Source of the DNA: Marmoricola sp.
GTDB taxonomy: Bacteria; Actinomycetota; Actinomycetes; Propionibacteriales; Nocardioidaceae
Reading direction: 5' to 3'
DNA: 64,000 nt
Assembly: GCF_025965215.1 (NCBI RefSeq)
Contig: NZ_JAOPXI010000172.1
Span: forward strand, 1 to 64,000
Below, one piece after another: positions 38,054 through 47,449 of the stretch. Each line of letters begins with the position of its first letter. The first letter of the stretch is position 1. The position numbers and the translations under genes were made by a program. Below the pieces are notes generated by a model. That model was given only the letters and a program-made list of their open reading frames with translations, was not told where the DNA came from and did no database searches.

Positions 38054-38739
38054 TCTCGACGCTGGTCGTCGACGACGACTTCCGGGTTTCGCGCATTCAT
38101 GCCGCCCACGTCGCCTCGGTTGAGGGATTCAGGGTGCTCGGAGAGACCCACACGCTGCGCGAGACGATCACCTCGGTCGAATCGCTGCACCCGGATCTGG
38201 TGCTCCTTGACGTGTACCTGCCGGACGGCAGCGGGCTGGACCTGCTGCGGCACCTTTCAGCGGTTTCGGATCGCCCTGATTGCATCGTCATCACTGCTGC
38301 GCGTGATGTGGACACAGTGCGGAAGGCGATGCAGCTGGGTGCGGTGCATTTCCTGGTGAAGCCATTCCCGGCTGCTGCACTGAAGGAGCGGTTGACCAGT
38401 TATCGCGACATGCGTCAGCAGCTCGCCTCGCTGAGCTCGGAACCTGAGCAGGCCGAGGTCGACCGGCTCTTCCGGACGCTGCGCGGCCCCGACGAGCTGC
38501 CGACGACCCTGCGCAAGGGCCATTCCGCACCGACGTTGGAACTGGTGCGCTCCGCGGTGCTGCGCGCGCCGGAACCGGTCTCGGCTTCCGACGTCGCCAC
38601 CCAGGTCGGCATCAGTCGACCCACCGCCCAGCGCTACCTGGCGTACCTGGCCGAGCACGGCCTGGTGCGACTGGAACTGCGGTACCACGGCGGAGCAGGC
38701 CGCCCCGAGCACCTCTACGCGTCGGTCACCGCCCGATAG
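38050..38739 (+). CDS. Response regulator, CitB/DcuR type
   Basis: TLVVDDDFRVSRIHAAHVASV; LVKPFPAAALKERL; C-terminal HTH VGISRPTAQRYLAYLAEHG; overlaps kinase stop. Confidence 0.93.
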   Translation: MISTLVVDDDFRVSRIHAAHVASVEGFRVLGETHTLRETITSVESLHPDLVLLDVYLPDGSGLDLLRHLSAVSDRPDCIVITAARDVDTVRKAMQLGAVHFLVKPFPAAALKERLTSYRDMRQQLASLSSEPEQAEVDRLFRTLRGPDELPTTLRKGHSAPTLELVRSAVLRAPEPVSASDVATQVGISRPTAQRYLAYLAEHGLVRLELRYHGGAGRPEHLYASVTAR

Positions 38740-38787
38740 CCGCGGCGCGGTCGCGGGAAATCGCTTTCAGGCCGTTTTGACCCCAAT

Positions 38788-38816
38788 TTGACGATTAATC
38801 CGAAAAGGTGTAAATC
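38788..38816 (+). promoter_or_regulatory. Candidate promoter for the 38908 gene
   Basis: TTGACG, 17-bp spacer, TAAATC. Confidence 0.4.
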
Positions 38817-38907
38817 GACCTATACCGTGGACAACAGCCGGTGTTCCAGAAGCCGACGTCTTCTCGAACTCGCCCGCTACCTCTGAGCGGCGTGAAGGGT
38901 CCACACC

Positions 38908-41850
38908 ATGTCGCTCACCTCGGGGCGCCTCGGCGTCCTCCCCACCTTGCTCGTCGCCGGCCTGGTCGCCAGCGGCATCACGGGTCTTGCGACCGCGCCC
39001 GCCTTGGCCGGCCCCGGGGGTCCCGCGCCGGTGTGCGGCGCGACGGCGTGCACCCAGACCTACGCCTACACGGGAAGTGTGGCGACCTTCGTTGTGCCGG
39101 CGAACGTCAGTTCGCTCCAGGTCGTCGTGGCCGGCGGGCAGGGCGGCGCTCACAAGTACGGTGCCGCCGGCGGTTCGGGCGGCAACGTGACCGGGACCTT
39201 GTCGGTGACCCCGAGCGATGACATCCAGGTCCTGGCCGGCGCGGGAGGTGGCACCTTCGGCGGAGGCGGGCAGACGGGCTCGGGCGGAGGCGCCGGTGGC
39301 GGTGGATCCTTCGTCTTCACCTCAGGTGGTACGCCGCTCCTCGCCGCGGGCGGCGGCGGCGGCGGGGGCCTGGCAGCGCAGGGGGGTTACGGTTCGGGCG
39401 CGACGACGACCGGGGGAACCGGGGCGATCTGCTCGTGCAACAGCGTGGCCGCCACACTTGCCCCAGGTGGGAGCCAGACGGCACCTGGGTCGGCCGGCAA
39501 CTGGTACAACTTCAACTACGGCGGCTCAGGGACGGGACCGGCGGCCAACACCAGCCCCGGCGTCGGCGGCAATGGCGGCCAGTTCCTCGGTGATGGCGGC
39601 GGTGCCGGCGGCGGCGGCTACTACGGTGGCGGCGGTGGCGGCGTCTTCGAAGGTGGTGGGGGCGGGTCGGGCTACGCCGACCCTTCCGTGACCGCTGTGA
39701 CGTCCGCGGACGGCGTCAACGGTGGCAACGGCTGGGTCTCGTTCACCTGGCAGAAAGAGTCTTCGACGACGACCCTGTCGGTGTCTCCGCCGACGGAGTC
39801 CGGGGCCGGCACGACCCAGACGCTGACCGCGATCGTCGCCGGCGGTGTGGGAACGGCGACCGGCTCGGTGGACTTCCTCAACGGCGGTTCGACCATCGCC
39901 GGATGCAGCGGTCAGCCACTTGACGACACCGGCACCGCGACCTGTACGGCGACCCTGCCATCCGGCCCGGCCACCCTGGCAGCGTCCTATCTCGGCGACA
40001 GCACGTATGCCGTCTCGCAATCGTCCGACTCGCCGTACACCGTGTACTCGCCGCTTCAGATCACCACGTCCACCCTTCCGGACGCGACCTTCGGTTCGGC
40101 GTACACCTCGGATCTCGCTGCCTCCGGAGGCAAGGGCCCGTACTCGTGGACCGCTACTGCCGGGTCGTTGCCGGCTGGTCTGACGCTGTCCGCATCGGGA
40201 GTGCTGAGCGGCACGCCGACCGAGACCGGCGCCTTCACCGCGCACGTCGTGCTTCTGGACTCCCTGGACCCCGCTGGGACCAGCAGTGCAGATCTTCCCC
40301 TCATCGTCGACGCAGCAGGACAGACGATCACGTTCGTCCCCCTGACCTCGCCCGCGGCGGTGGGAGACACGCAGAACCTGGTCGCCGAAGGTGGCGCGTC
40401 TGGCAATCCGGTCACCTTCACGGTTGCTGACGCCACCACCGGGGCGGCCTGCTCGATCTCGGGAACGACCCTGTCGTTCGATCACGCCGGCAGCTGCGCG
40501 GTCGCCGCTGACCAGGCTGGCACTGCCGACTACGCCGCCGCGCCGGAAGCGACACAGACCGTGACCGTCGGACTCGCGCCGACCTCGGTGTCGGTGGTCC
40601 TCAGCCCTGGTGAGGCTGCCTCCGGTCAGACGGTCACTGCCACGGCGACAGTAGGCGGCAACCAGGCTGGAAACGTCCAGTTCTCGGTTGACGGGACCGA
40701 CGTCGGCGTTCCGGTCGCTGTCAACGACGGCCAGGCGACCAGCCCCGCGCTGGGCATCCTCACTCCCGGCTCCTACCAGGTCGGGTCCGTGTTCACGCCG
40801 CTGGACGCGACGAAGTACGCGCCCTCGAGCTCCAGCCCCCAGACCCTCGTCGTCAACCAGGCGGCGACGAGCTCGACGATCACCATCCAGGCACACACCA
40901 TCACTGCCACCGTCGCCCCAATGCCACCCGGCTCGGGTACGCCGAGTGGCACCGTGACCTTCTCGGTCGACGGCACCCCGGTCGGTACTGCCCCGCTGTC
41001 GGCAGGGGTCGCCACCTTGAACTACTCGCTGCCGACCGACGATGCCGACGCGGTAGCGGTCCAGTACGCGGGCGACTCCGACTTCCTCGCCTCCTCGGCA
41101 TCCACCAGTCGCGTCAACCCGACGGTCACGGCGTCGGTCACCAGCGCTCACCTGAAGACCGCGAGCGGTTGGTACCGCAGCCCGGTCACGGTGCAGTTCA
41201 CGTGCACGACGAACGGTGCCGCACTCACCGCCCCGTGCCCTCAGCCCGTCACGTTCGCCAGCAACGGTGCGGCACAATCGGTCTCCCGCACCATCAACGC
41301 TGTCGACGGTGGCATCGGGACGGTGTCTGTCACGGGGATCAACATCGACCGGACCCGCCCCACCGTGGCGATCACCGGAGTCGCGACCCGGCTGCCCTAC
41401 CTGGCGACGGCACCGGCCGGGTCCTGCGTAGCGCACGACGGCCTTTCGGGTGTTGCGTCCTGCAGCATCAGCCGTCACCGCAGCGGTCGGATGGAGGTCT
41501 ACGTCGCGACCGCCACGGACAAGGCCGGCAATGTGTCGACGGCCCGCGTCACCGCACTGACGAATGACTTCGTCATCCACGACGCGCCCTTCCGCAACGG
41601 CGCCTACGTGGTCCACGCCGGCCGCACCTACACCCTGTTGGTAGCTGCGGGGAGCAGGCCACGTTATGTGGACGCGGCCCTGTACCCGACGATGCCACGA
41701 CTCCTGGACCATGAGTTCATCAAGGCCGGTCACAACCGGTGGGCCCTCGGCGACACCTTCAGCACCGCGATGATTCACCACCGCTACTGGTACATCGGCG
41801 TGCGGATCGGCCGCCATACCCACGTACTGAAGGTGCACGTGATCCGCTAG
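38908..41850 (+). CDS. Large secreted protein: glycine-rich domain plus bacterial Ig-like repeats
   Basis: Signal peptide; Gly-rich GGGGSFVF...GGGGGGVFEGGGGGSGYADP; Ig-like units with GSVDFLNGGSTIAGCSG, GTVTFSVDGTPVGTAPLS. Confidence 0.85.
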   Translation: MSLTSGRLGVLPTLLVAGLVASGITGLATAPALAGPGGPAPVCGATACTQTYAYTGSVATFVVPANVSSLQVVVAGGQGGAHKYGAAGGSGGNVTGTLSVTPSDDIQVLAGAGGGTFGGGGQTGSGGGAGGGGSFVFTSGGTPLLAAGGGGGGGLAAQGGYGSGATTTGGTGAICSCNSVAATLAPGGSQTAPGSAGNWYNFNYGGSGTGPAANTSPGVGGNGGQFLGDGGGAGGGGYYGGGGGGVFEGGGGGSGYADPSVTAVTSADGVNGGNGWVSFTWQKESSTTTLSVSPPTESGAGTTQTLTAIVAGGVGTATGSVDFLNGGSTIAGCSGQPLDDTGTATCTATLPSGPATLAASYLGDSTYAVSQSSDSPYTVYSPLQITTSTLPDATFGSAYTSDLAASGGKGPYSWTATAGSLPAGLTLSASGVLSGTPTETGAFTAHVVLLDSLDPAGTSSADLPLIVDAAGQTITFVPLTSPAAVGDTQNLVAEGGASGNPVTFTVADATTGAACSISGTTLSFDHAGSCAVAADQAGTADYAAAPEATQTVTVGLAPTSVSVVLSPGEAASGQTVTATATVGGNQAGNVQFSVDGTDVGVPVAVNDGQATSPALGILTPGSYQVGSVFTPLDATKYAPSSSSPQTLVVNQAATSSTITIQAHTITATVAPMPPGSGTPSGTVTFSVDGTPVGTAPLSAGVATLNYSLPTDDADAVAVQYAGDSDFLASSASTSRVNPTVTASVTSAHLKTASGWYRSPVTVQFTCTTNGAALTAPCPQPVTFASNGAAQSVSRTINAVDGGIGTVSVTGINIDRTRPTVAITGVATRLPYLATAPAGSCVAHDGLSGVASCSISRHRSGRMEVYVATATDKAGNVSTARVTALTNDFVIHDAPFRNGAYVVHAGRTYTLLVAAGSRPRYVDAALYPTMPRLLDHEFIKAGHNRWALGDTFSTAMIHHRYWYIGVRIGRHTHVLKVHVIR

Positions 41851-41919
41851 GCGAACCAGGACACCTGGGGCACTGCGGTGGGGCCACCTGGCCGTCCCTC
41901 AACGTCGGCTGAGACTTGC

Positions 41920-42213
41920 TCACGCCGTCCAGACGTGGATGACGTCGAGGGAAAGGCGTTCGGGCTCCGGCGGCATGTCGTCGCCGAAGACCGCGTGCAA
42001 CATCGGGTGGACGACCGGGTGCAGTCGTTCCTCGGCGAACTTCTCGAAGTCCGCCTCGGTCTCCCAGACGTCGATGTAGCGCAAGCCGCCCTCGGGGCGC
42101 GCGATCGCCAGATGTACGACGAAGCCTGGTGCCGGCTCTGGGCCAAGTCCAGCGACGATCTTGTCGTACGCCGTGGCATCGATCGGGACGTCTTGGGTGA
42201 ATGCGTAGGTCAT
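41920..42213 (-). CDS. Small ABM-like/dimeric ferredoxin-fold-type hypothetical protein
   Basis: 97 aa; YIDVWETEADFEKFAEERLHPVV. Confidence 0.7.
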   Translation of the reverse strand: MTYAFTQDVPIDATAYDKIVAGLGPEPAPGFVVHLAIARPEGGLRYIDVWETEADFEKFAEERLHPVVHPMLHAVFGDDMPPEPERLSLDVIHVWTA

Positions 42214-42229
42214 GGTGCCGGTCTCCTCA

Positions 42230-42256
42230 GTTGATCCGAAGGATCTTCGGATCAAC
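42230..42256. promoter_or_regulatory. Palindromic operator between divergent 41920 gene and TetR gene
   Basis: GTTGATCCGAAG-GAT-CTTCGGATCAAC, 12-bp perfect arms. Confidence 0.8.
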
Positions 42257-42294
42257 TATGCTCTCGTGAGACGCAGCCGTCAACAGGGAGTTCC

Positions 42295-42930
42295 ATGAAG
42301 CGCAGCTACGACAGCGAGCAGCGACGAGCGCGGTCCGAGGCCACCCGGCAGCGGATCCTGGTTGCCGCCCGCGCCCTGGTCGTCGAAAAGGGCTACCGGG
42401 GAATGACCATCGCCGAACTCGCCCGTCGTGCCGAGGTCCACGTCGACACGATCTACGAGCTGGTGGGCCGCAAGCCGGTGATCCTGCGGGAACTGGTCGA
42501 GCGGGCCATCTCCGGAACGGACCGACCGCTCGACCCGTTCGAACGGGACTACGTCCAACAGATCACCGCGGAGCCGGACGCCGGCCGAAAACTCGATCTG
42601 TACGCCGCCGCCATGCGCCGGATCCTTGAGCGGCTGGCGCCGCTCTTCCTGGCGCTGCGGGACGCCTCGGCGACCGACCAGGAAGCCGCTCAGGTCTGGT
42701 CGCAGATCAGTGAGCGACGTGCCACGAACATGCGACTGCTCGCCGCCGACCTGCTGGCGACAGGTCAGCTCCGCGACGGCCTGAGCCTCGACGAGGTCGC
42801 TGACACGATCTGGGCCACCAACAGCCCTGACCTGCACCGGCTCCTGGTCAAGGACCGCGGCTGGTCGCCTGACGACTACCAGGACTGGTTGGCCAGAAGC
42901 TGGCGGCGGTTGTTCCTCACCGAGGGTTGA
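42295..42930 (+). CDS. TetR family transcriptional regulator
   Basis: RSEATRQRILVAARALVVEKGYRGMTIAELARRAEVHVDTIYELVGRKPVILRELVE. Confidence 0.92.
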   Translation: MKRSYDSEQRRARSEATRQRILVAARALVVEKGYRGMTIAELARRAEVHVDTIYELVGRKPVILRELVERAISGTDRPLDPFERDYVQQITAEPDAGRKLDLYAAAMRRILERLAPLFLALRDASATDQEAAQVWSQISERRATNMRLLAADLLATGQLRDGLSLDEVADTIWATNSPDLHRLLVKDRGWSPDDYQDWLARSWRRLFLTEG

Positions 42931-43563
42931 AGGTGCGCACGGCGCGCAGGCGCATCGCCCCTGGCACGAATCGGGGCACCACCTCGGCGTAGACCTGGTA
43001 GTCACGGCCGAGCTGGACACGGAGGTCTCGCTCTTCGAGTCGCACGGCGAGAAGGATGTGGCGGTCGAGGCGGCCGCGAAGACCAGGTGTCCCTCGGTCA
43101 TCCGTGGCATCACCCAGAAGGCGACGACGATCACCCAGCCGGCTGCGTAGCCGATCCAGAGCAGATACCGCCATGGCGACGAACCGACGTTCCAGAGTTC
43201 GTGGTCCAGGGGCCGCCACCAGCCCGCGATCGCGGCCACGACTGCGCTGGACAGTAGGACGTAGGTGGCCCGCTCACCTGCCTGAGGGATCACGCCGCGC
43301 ATCCTCTGCTTGAACCAGGGCCGGGCCATCACACTGTGCTGGAGGGCGAAGACGCCCAGCAGAGCGACGTCGGTGACGACGGCACTCCACGTTGTTCCGG
43401 AGCGCCCGTCGTTGATCCCTTTCGGTACTCCGGTGTCCGCGAGCCAGCCGATGAAGTAGGTCAGCGTCGCGAGGAAGGCCAGGTAGCTGACCAGCGCGTA
43501 GACGCGGATCACGACGTGGCCGGGATCCTGCGACCTGCGTGTGCGGCGTGCGGTGAAATCCAT
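42917..43563 (-). pseudogene. Methanethiol S-methyltransferase (MddA/isoprenylcysteine methyltransferase-like) with internal deletion and frameshift
   Basis: N-terminal part to GWVIVV joins directly to AFWVMPRMTEGHLVFA; C-terminal LLAVRLEERDLRVQLGRDYQVYAEVVPRFVP continues in another frame (ORF 42917-43219). Confidence 0.75.
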
Positions 43564-43637
43564 GCACCCTGTCTACGACGCGGTCGGACTGGCCGGCATC
43601 GGCAGATCTCCCGAGATTCGCCGGTGCGCACGCGAGA

Positions 43638-43677
43638 CAGGACCCGCTGACCTGGTGCATGTGGCCAGCGGGTCCTG
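43638..43677 (-). terminator. Hairpin terminator candidate downstream of NlpC/P60 gene
   Basis: CAGGACCCGCTG ... CAGCGGGTCCTG, 12-bp perfect arms. Confidence 0.65.
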
Positions 43678-43716
43678 CTCGTACGACGGGCCCTGGCGGC
43701 CCCGACGGCCGACGAG

Positions 43717-45372
43717 CTACCAGAGGCGCCCGGCCCCGTTGAAAGCGTCGCCGGTGCTGAGGCCGGTCACGCCGTACGGATCGCCGGACTCGTAGGCGTT
43801 GACCTGCTTGCTGTTGCCGATGTAGATGGCGATGTGCCCGCCGTAGTTCAACAGGTCTCCGGGCTTGAGCTGGGACACGAAGTTGGCCACGTTGCCTCCG
43901 TGCCCGTAGATCACCACCTTGTGCATCGCCTGCTCCTCGGTCCACTGGTCGTCGGTGTTGCCGGCCAGGGCGTCGACCCCGGTGGTGAGGTAGTAGGCGT
44001 AGCGGACGAAGCCGGAGCAGTCCAGACCCAGGACCGTGTTGTCATGCAGCGAGCGAGGATCCTGGCCGTCGTAGTGGCCGTAGCTGGGCCCGGGTGTCGG
44101 ACCGTGGCCACCACCGAACGAGTAGGTGCCGGTGAGTCCGCACGCCTTCTGGAGGAGGGTGATCGTCAACGCCGGAAGGCTCGTGTAGGGCACTGCTACC
44201 CCGTGACAGGTCAGTGATCCGCTCGAGGTCGGACCGCCCCCGGACGGAGGCGGCGGCGGGTTGTTGTTCGTCGTCCCGCTGCAGGCAGGCAGGCCGACCC
44301 AGTAGTTCGACGCCCCGGTGTAGTAGACCGCGGGCACATACCCGGTGGCGCCGTTCTGGTCCCCTACGGTCTTCGCCCAGCTTGACGAGCTGTACCCGGA
44401 GACCGTCGCTGTCGAACCACTGGTGCTGCAGTAGAACCAGTTCGCCGCTCCGCCGACGATGAGGTGGTCCACGACGGCCGAGGTGGGCGACGGGCTCGAG
44501 TAGACCGGCACACCGCCCGACGGCGTCCAGACCGGGCAGTAGTAGACGGTGGTGCCGGCCGAGTTCTTGCTGATCTTGCACGCGTCGGGCACGGGTGCCG
44601 GTGGCGTGCTGCCGCACGACGGCAGGTTGGGCCAGTAGTTCTGGCTCCCCGCGAAGTAGACCGCAGGGACATAGCCGGTGGCTCCGTTGTTGTCGCCGAT
44701 CGTCTTGGCCCAGTTGCTCGAGGTGTAACCGCCGGCCGTCGCCGTCGAGCCGTTGCTCTGGCAGAAGAACCAGTTCACGTCGCCTGCCGTCGACAGGTGG
44801 TCCACCACGGTCGAGGACGTCGACGTCGAGGAGTAGATCGGTGCGCCTCCGGACGGGACCCAGATCGGGCAGTTGCTGACGACCTGTCCTGCGGAGTTGG
44901 TGGTCGGCGTACAGGTCGCTCCACCTGGCGCTGTGCCACCGCCGCACGCGGGCAGGCCGTTCCAGTAGTTCTCGGCGCCGCTGAAGTAGACCGCCGGCAC
45001 ATACCCCTGCACTCCGGCGTCGTCGCCGATGGTGCGTGCCCAGCTCGTGGAGGAGAACCCCGACGCCGAGGCCGTGTGACCGGCGACCGAGCAGTAGAAC
45101 CAGTTCGCGGTTCCTCCGGTGTGCAAGTGGTCGACCACCGCTGATCCGGTGGAGGTGCCGGCGTAGACGGGCACACCGCCGCTGGGCACCCATACCCCGC
45201 AGTAGTAGACCGTGGCACCGGACGCGCTCCTGCCCTGCGTGCAGGCATCGGTCGCGCTGGCCGGGGACAGCCCGGCGAGGTTCATGCCGAGCACGGCAAT
45301 GGCCGCCACGGCGAGAAGTCGGAGCAGGGTTCCTGCCCGCAGTCGATGAGACAAGAAGAGTCGATACGTCAT
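43717..45372 (-). CDS. Secreted NlpC/P60-type cell-wall hydrolase with three N-terminal ~100-aa repeats
   Basis: Signal peptide; catalytic LGLDCSGFVRYAYY and GGHIAIYIG; three repeats ending ENYWNGLPAC / QNYWPNLPSC / SNYWVGLPAC. Confidence 0.88.
   Translation of the reverse strand: MTYRLFLSHRLRAGTLLRLLAVAAIAVLGMNLAGLSPASATDACTQGRSASGATVYYCGVWVPSGGVPVYAGTSTGSAVVDHLHTGGTANWFYCSVAGHTASASGFSSTSWARTIGDDAGVQGYVPAVYFSGAENYWNGLPACGGGTAPGGATCTPTTNSAGQVVSNCPIWVPSGGAPIYSSTSTSSTVVDHLSTAGDVNWFFCQSNGSTATAGGYTSSNWAKTIGDNNGATGYVPAVYFAGSQNYWPNLPSCGSTPPAPVPDACKISKNSAGTTVYYCPVWTPSGGVPVYSSPSPTSAVVDHLIVGGAANWFYCSTSGSTATVSGYSSSSWAKTVGDQNGATGYVPAVYYTGASNYWVGLPACSGTTNNNPPPPPSGGGPTSSGSLTCHGVAVPYTSLPALTITLLQKACGLTGTYSFGGGHGPTPGPSYGHYDGQDPRSLHDNTVLGLDCSGFVRYAYYLTTGVDALAGNTDDQWTEEQAMHKVVIYGHGGNVANFVSQLKPGDLLNYGGHIAIYIGNSKQVNAYESGDPYGVTGLSTGDAFNGAGRLW
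44281..45249 (-). repeat. Three tandem intragenic SH3-like domain repeats
   Basis: Shared units PSGG.P.Y...ST...VVDHL...WF.C...GY.S..WA.TIGD..G..GYVPAVYF. Confidence 0.85.
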
Positions 45373-45447
45373 GTCACGCCTTCCAGCTGGGTGTCGTGAG
45401 GGAGCACGGCGAAGGAGCACGCCGCGCGGTGGTGACGCCGTACTCGG

Positions 45448-45861
45448 CTACGGGCCGAACACGGTGAGGATGACCGAGTTGATCGGCGTCAGGTCGGGGT
45501 TGCCCCACGAGACGCCTGCGCTCGTGCTTCGGCTGTACTGGTAGTAGGTCGCACCACTGCAGCCCGTGCCGTTGACCCCGGTGCAGAGAACCGCGATGAC
45601 CGGGTTGCCCTGCGGGTCGTTGTACTGGTTGTTGAGGACGTAGTGGTGGCCGTACTCGTTCGACAGGTTGTGCGGCCCGTAGCTCCACAGCTCGACCGAT
45701 GGCCGGTCGCCGTTCCAGCCGGCGTTCTGGGGATAGATGCAGAAGGCACCCGAGGGACACCCGTGCACCGCGGTTGCTGCTTGCGCCGGAGTTTCGATCC
45801 CGATGCCGACAGCCGAGGCAAGGACCGCGACGGCGACTGCCGTCTTGAGCCCGCGCCTCAT
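45448..45861 (-). CDS. Secreted peptidase-inhibitor I36-like protein
   Basis: Signal peptide; HGCPSGAFCIYPQNAGWNGDRPSVELWSYGPHNLSNEYGHHYVLNNQ. Confidence 0.78.
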   Translation of the reverse strand: MRRGLKTAVAVAVLASAVGIGIETPAQAATAVHGCPSGAFCIYPQNAGWNGDRPSVELWSYGPHNLSNEYGHHYVLNNQYNDPQGNPVIAVLCTGVNGTGCSGATYYQYSRSTSAGVSWGNPDLTPINSVILTVFGP

Positions 45862-46292
45862 GGACCTGCGACGTACAGGTCGAGGGAGTTGATGGGCGTG
45901 AGGTCCACGTTGCCCCAAGCGGGGTACGACGCGCTCTGGTGGAGGTAGTTCATCAGGGTCCAGGCCCAGGTCCCACCGCCGTTGTAGCCGGTTGCGCCTG
46001 CGACTTTCGCCGCGATCCAGCCCTGACCGCTGGGATCCTGCCAGTCGTACTGGTTGTTGAGCACGTAGTGGCGGCCGACCTGGTTCGACAGGTTGTGGGC
46101 GCCGTAGCTCCAGAACTCGAGCGACGGCCTGTCGTTGTTCCAGCCGGCGTTCTGGGGGTACACGCACACGGCACCTGACGGGCATCCGTGTACCGCGCCC
46201 GCGGCCTGCGCCGGAGACGAGGCGAGGACCCCCGATGTTGCGGCGATCGCGAGTGCAACCAGTGCCGCACGAGACTTTCGTAGGGTGAACAA
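45858..46292 (-). CDS. Secreted peptidase-inhibitor I36-like protein (tandem paralogue)
   Basis: HGCPSGAVCVYPQNAGWNNDRPSLEFWSYGAHNLSNQVGRHYVLNNQ; probable TTG start after AGAGAGGAA. Confidence 0.75.
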   Translation of the reverse strand: MFTLRKSRAALVALAIAATSGVLASSPAQAAGAVHGCPSGAVCVYPQNAGWNNDRPSLEFWSYGAHNLSNQVGRHYVLNNQYDWQDPSGQGWIAAKVAGATGYNGGGTWAWTLMNYLHQSASYPAWGNVDLTPINSLDLYVAGP

Positions 46293-46377
46293 TTCCGGTT
46301 CCTCTCTGATGGGCCGTGGCCGAGCGCCAGGGCCGGGAGCACCTTGTGGTGCGGCACCCAGATCAGCAGAATGTGCC

Positions 46378-46412
46378 GTGTCCACAGCCAGCACTTGGAC
46401 ACTTCTGGACAG
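46378..46412. promoter_or_regulatory. Candidate operator in divergent intergenic region
   Basis: GTGTCCA-N11-TGGACAC followed by a third half-site TGGACAG. Confidence 0.4.
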
Positions 46413-46459
46413 ACTTTCGCTGGCGGTTCGCGCCTCTGACATTCGGAAAGGTCACCGTC

Positions 46460-47449
46460 GTGACGGTCACCAGCACGGCCCTCCCCTCGATGCCTGACCC
46501 GTCAGCGGCGCACAACGTCGCCGACCTCGCTGACTCCCTCGCCGACCTCAGGGCGCGCCACGGACGTGCTCGTCCGCGGGGACCGATGAGCCTGCGCGAG
46601 CTCGCGCGACACACCGGGATTCCGCGCTCGACCTTGCACACCTACTTCACCGGCGCGGCTCTCGCACCGGCGCCAGCGCTGGACCGGATCCTGATCGTGC
46701 TCGACTGCCCGCCACCGTCGCTGCGAGTCTGGGCCCGCGCGCGGGAACGGATCGCGGCAAGTGCTTTCGGATCACCGACCCGGCATGCGCTGCCGATCAA
46801 CTCCCGGTTCCTCGCCTTCGCCGCCATGGTCGACCAGGAGTGCGGCAGCACGGCCGACGAGCGCTCGGGCGGGGCGGACCCCTATGACCAGCTCTCCACG
46901 CTCGAGCGGGCGCACCTTGCCGAGGACCGGTCGCTCGCCAGGCTCGACGTGCGCATCGTCGTGCGCGCCCGGCGAGAGGGAGTGGACCGCTACACGTTGC
47001 GGATCGGACCCAAACCCGGTCAGGACCCGGACCGGGTCAACGTGTCCGGCCTGGTCAACTGTTCGGCCGGCGGCCACCGGACGGTGTCCCAGCCGGGCGT
47101 CCGAGCCCTTGAGCTCACCTTCGACCACCCTCTGGATCGTGGCGAGCCGTACATGCTCGAATTCACCGTGGACTTCGCCTCCGCGCGTATTCCGGGGTCG
47201 GCTCCGCCGATCACGACCGAGCTTGCCCGGGGGTTCCGTCGCGCCGGAGCGATGTATGCGCTGGAGGCGATGTTCCCGGCCGGCGCCCGACCCCACCGAC
47301 TGCGACAGATCCACCTCAGTCACATCGACGCCGAGGAGAACGTCGTGGCCCCGGTGGCCCTGAGTCAATGGGACACCGCGAACATCCTCGTCGAACGACC
47401 CGCGGCGGGACTTCACGGCTTGCGATGGGACTGGACCGAACACCCCTGA
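46460..47449 (+). CDS. HTH-type regulator with uncharacterised C-terminal domain
   Basis: MSLRELARHTGIPRSTLHTYFTGAALAPAPALDRILIVL; ~200-aa C-terminus without recognised family. Confidence 0.75.
   Translation: MTVTSTALPSMPDPSAAHNVADLADSLADLRARHGRARPRGPMSLRELARHTGIPRSTLHTYFTGAALAPAPALDRILIVLDCPPPSLRVWARARERIAASAFGSPTRHALPINSRFLAFAAMVDQECGSTADERSGGADPYDQLSTLERAHLAEDRSLARLDVRIVVRARREGVDRYTLRIGPKPGQDPDRVNVSGLVNCSAGGHRTVSQPGVRALELTFDHPLDRGEPYMLEFTVDFASARIPGSAPPITTELARGFRRAGAMYALEAMFPAGARPHRLRQIHLSHIDAEENVVAPVALSQWDTANILVERPAAGLHGLRWDWTEHP

Noticed and set aside
39526-41838. 770-aa ORF antisense to the Ig-like secreted protein
   Set aside because: Shadow ORF from high GC third positions; the plus strand has signal peptide and Ig-like repeats
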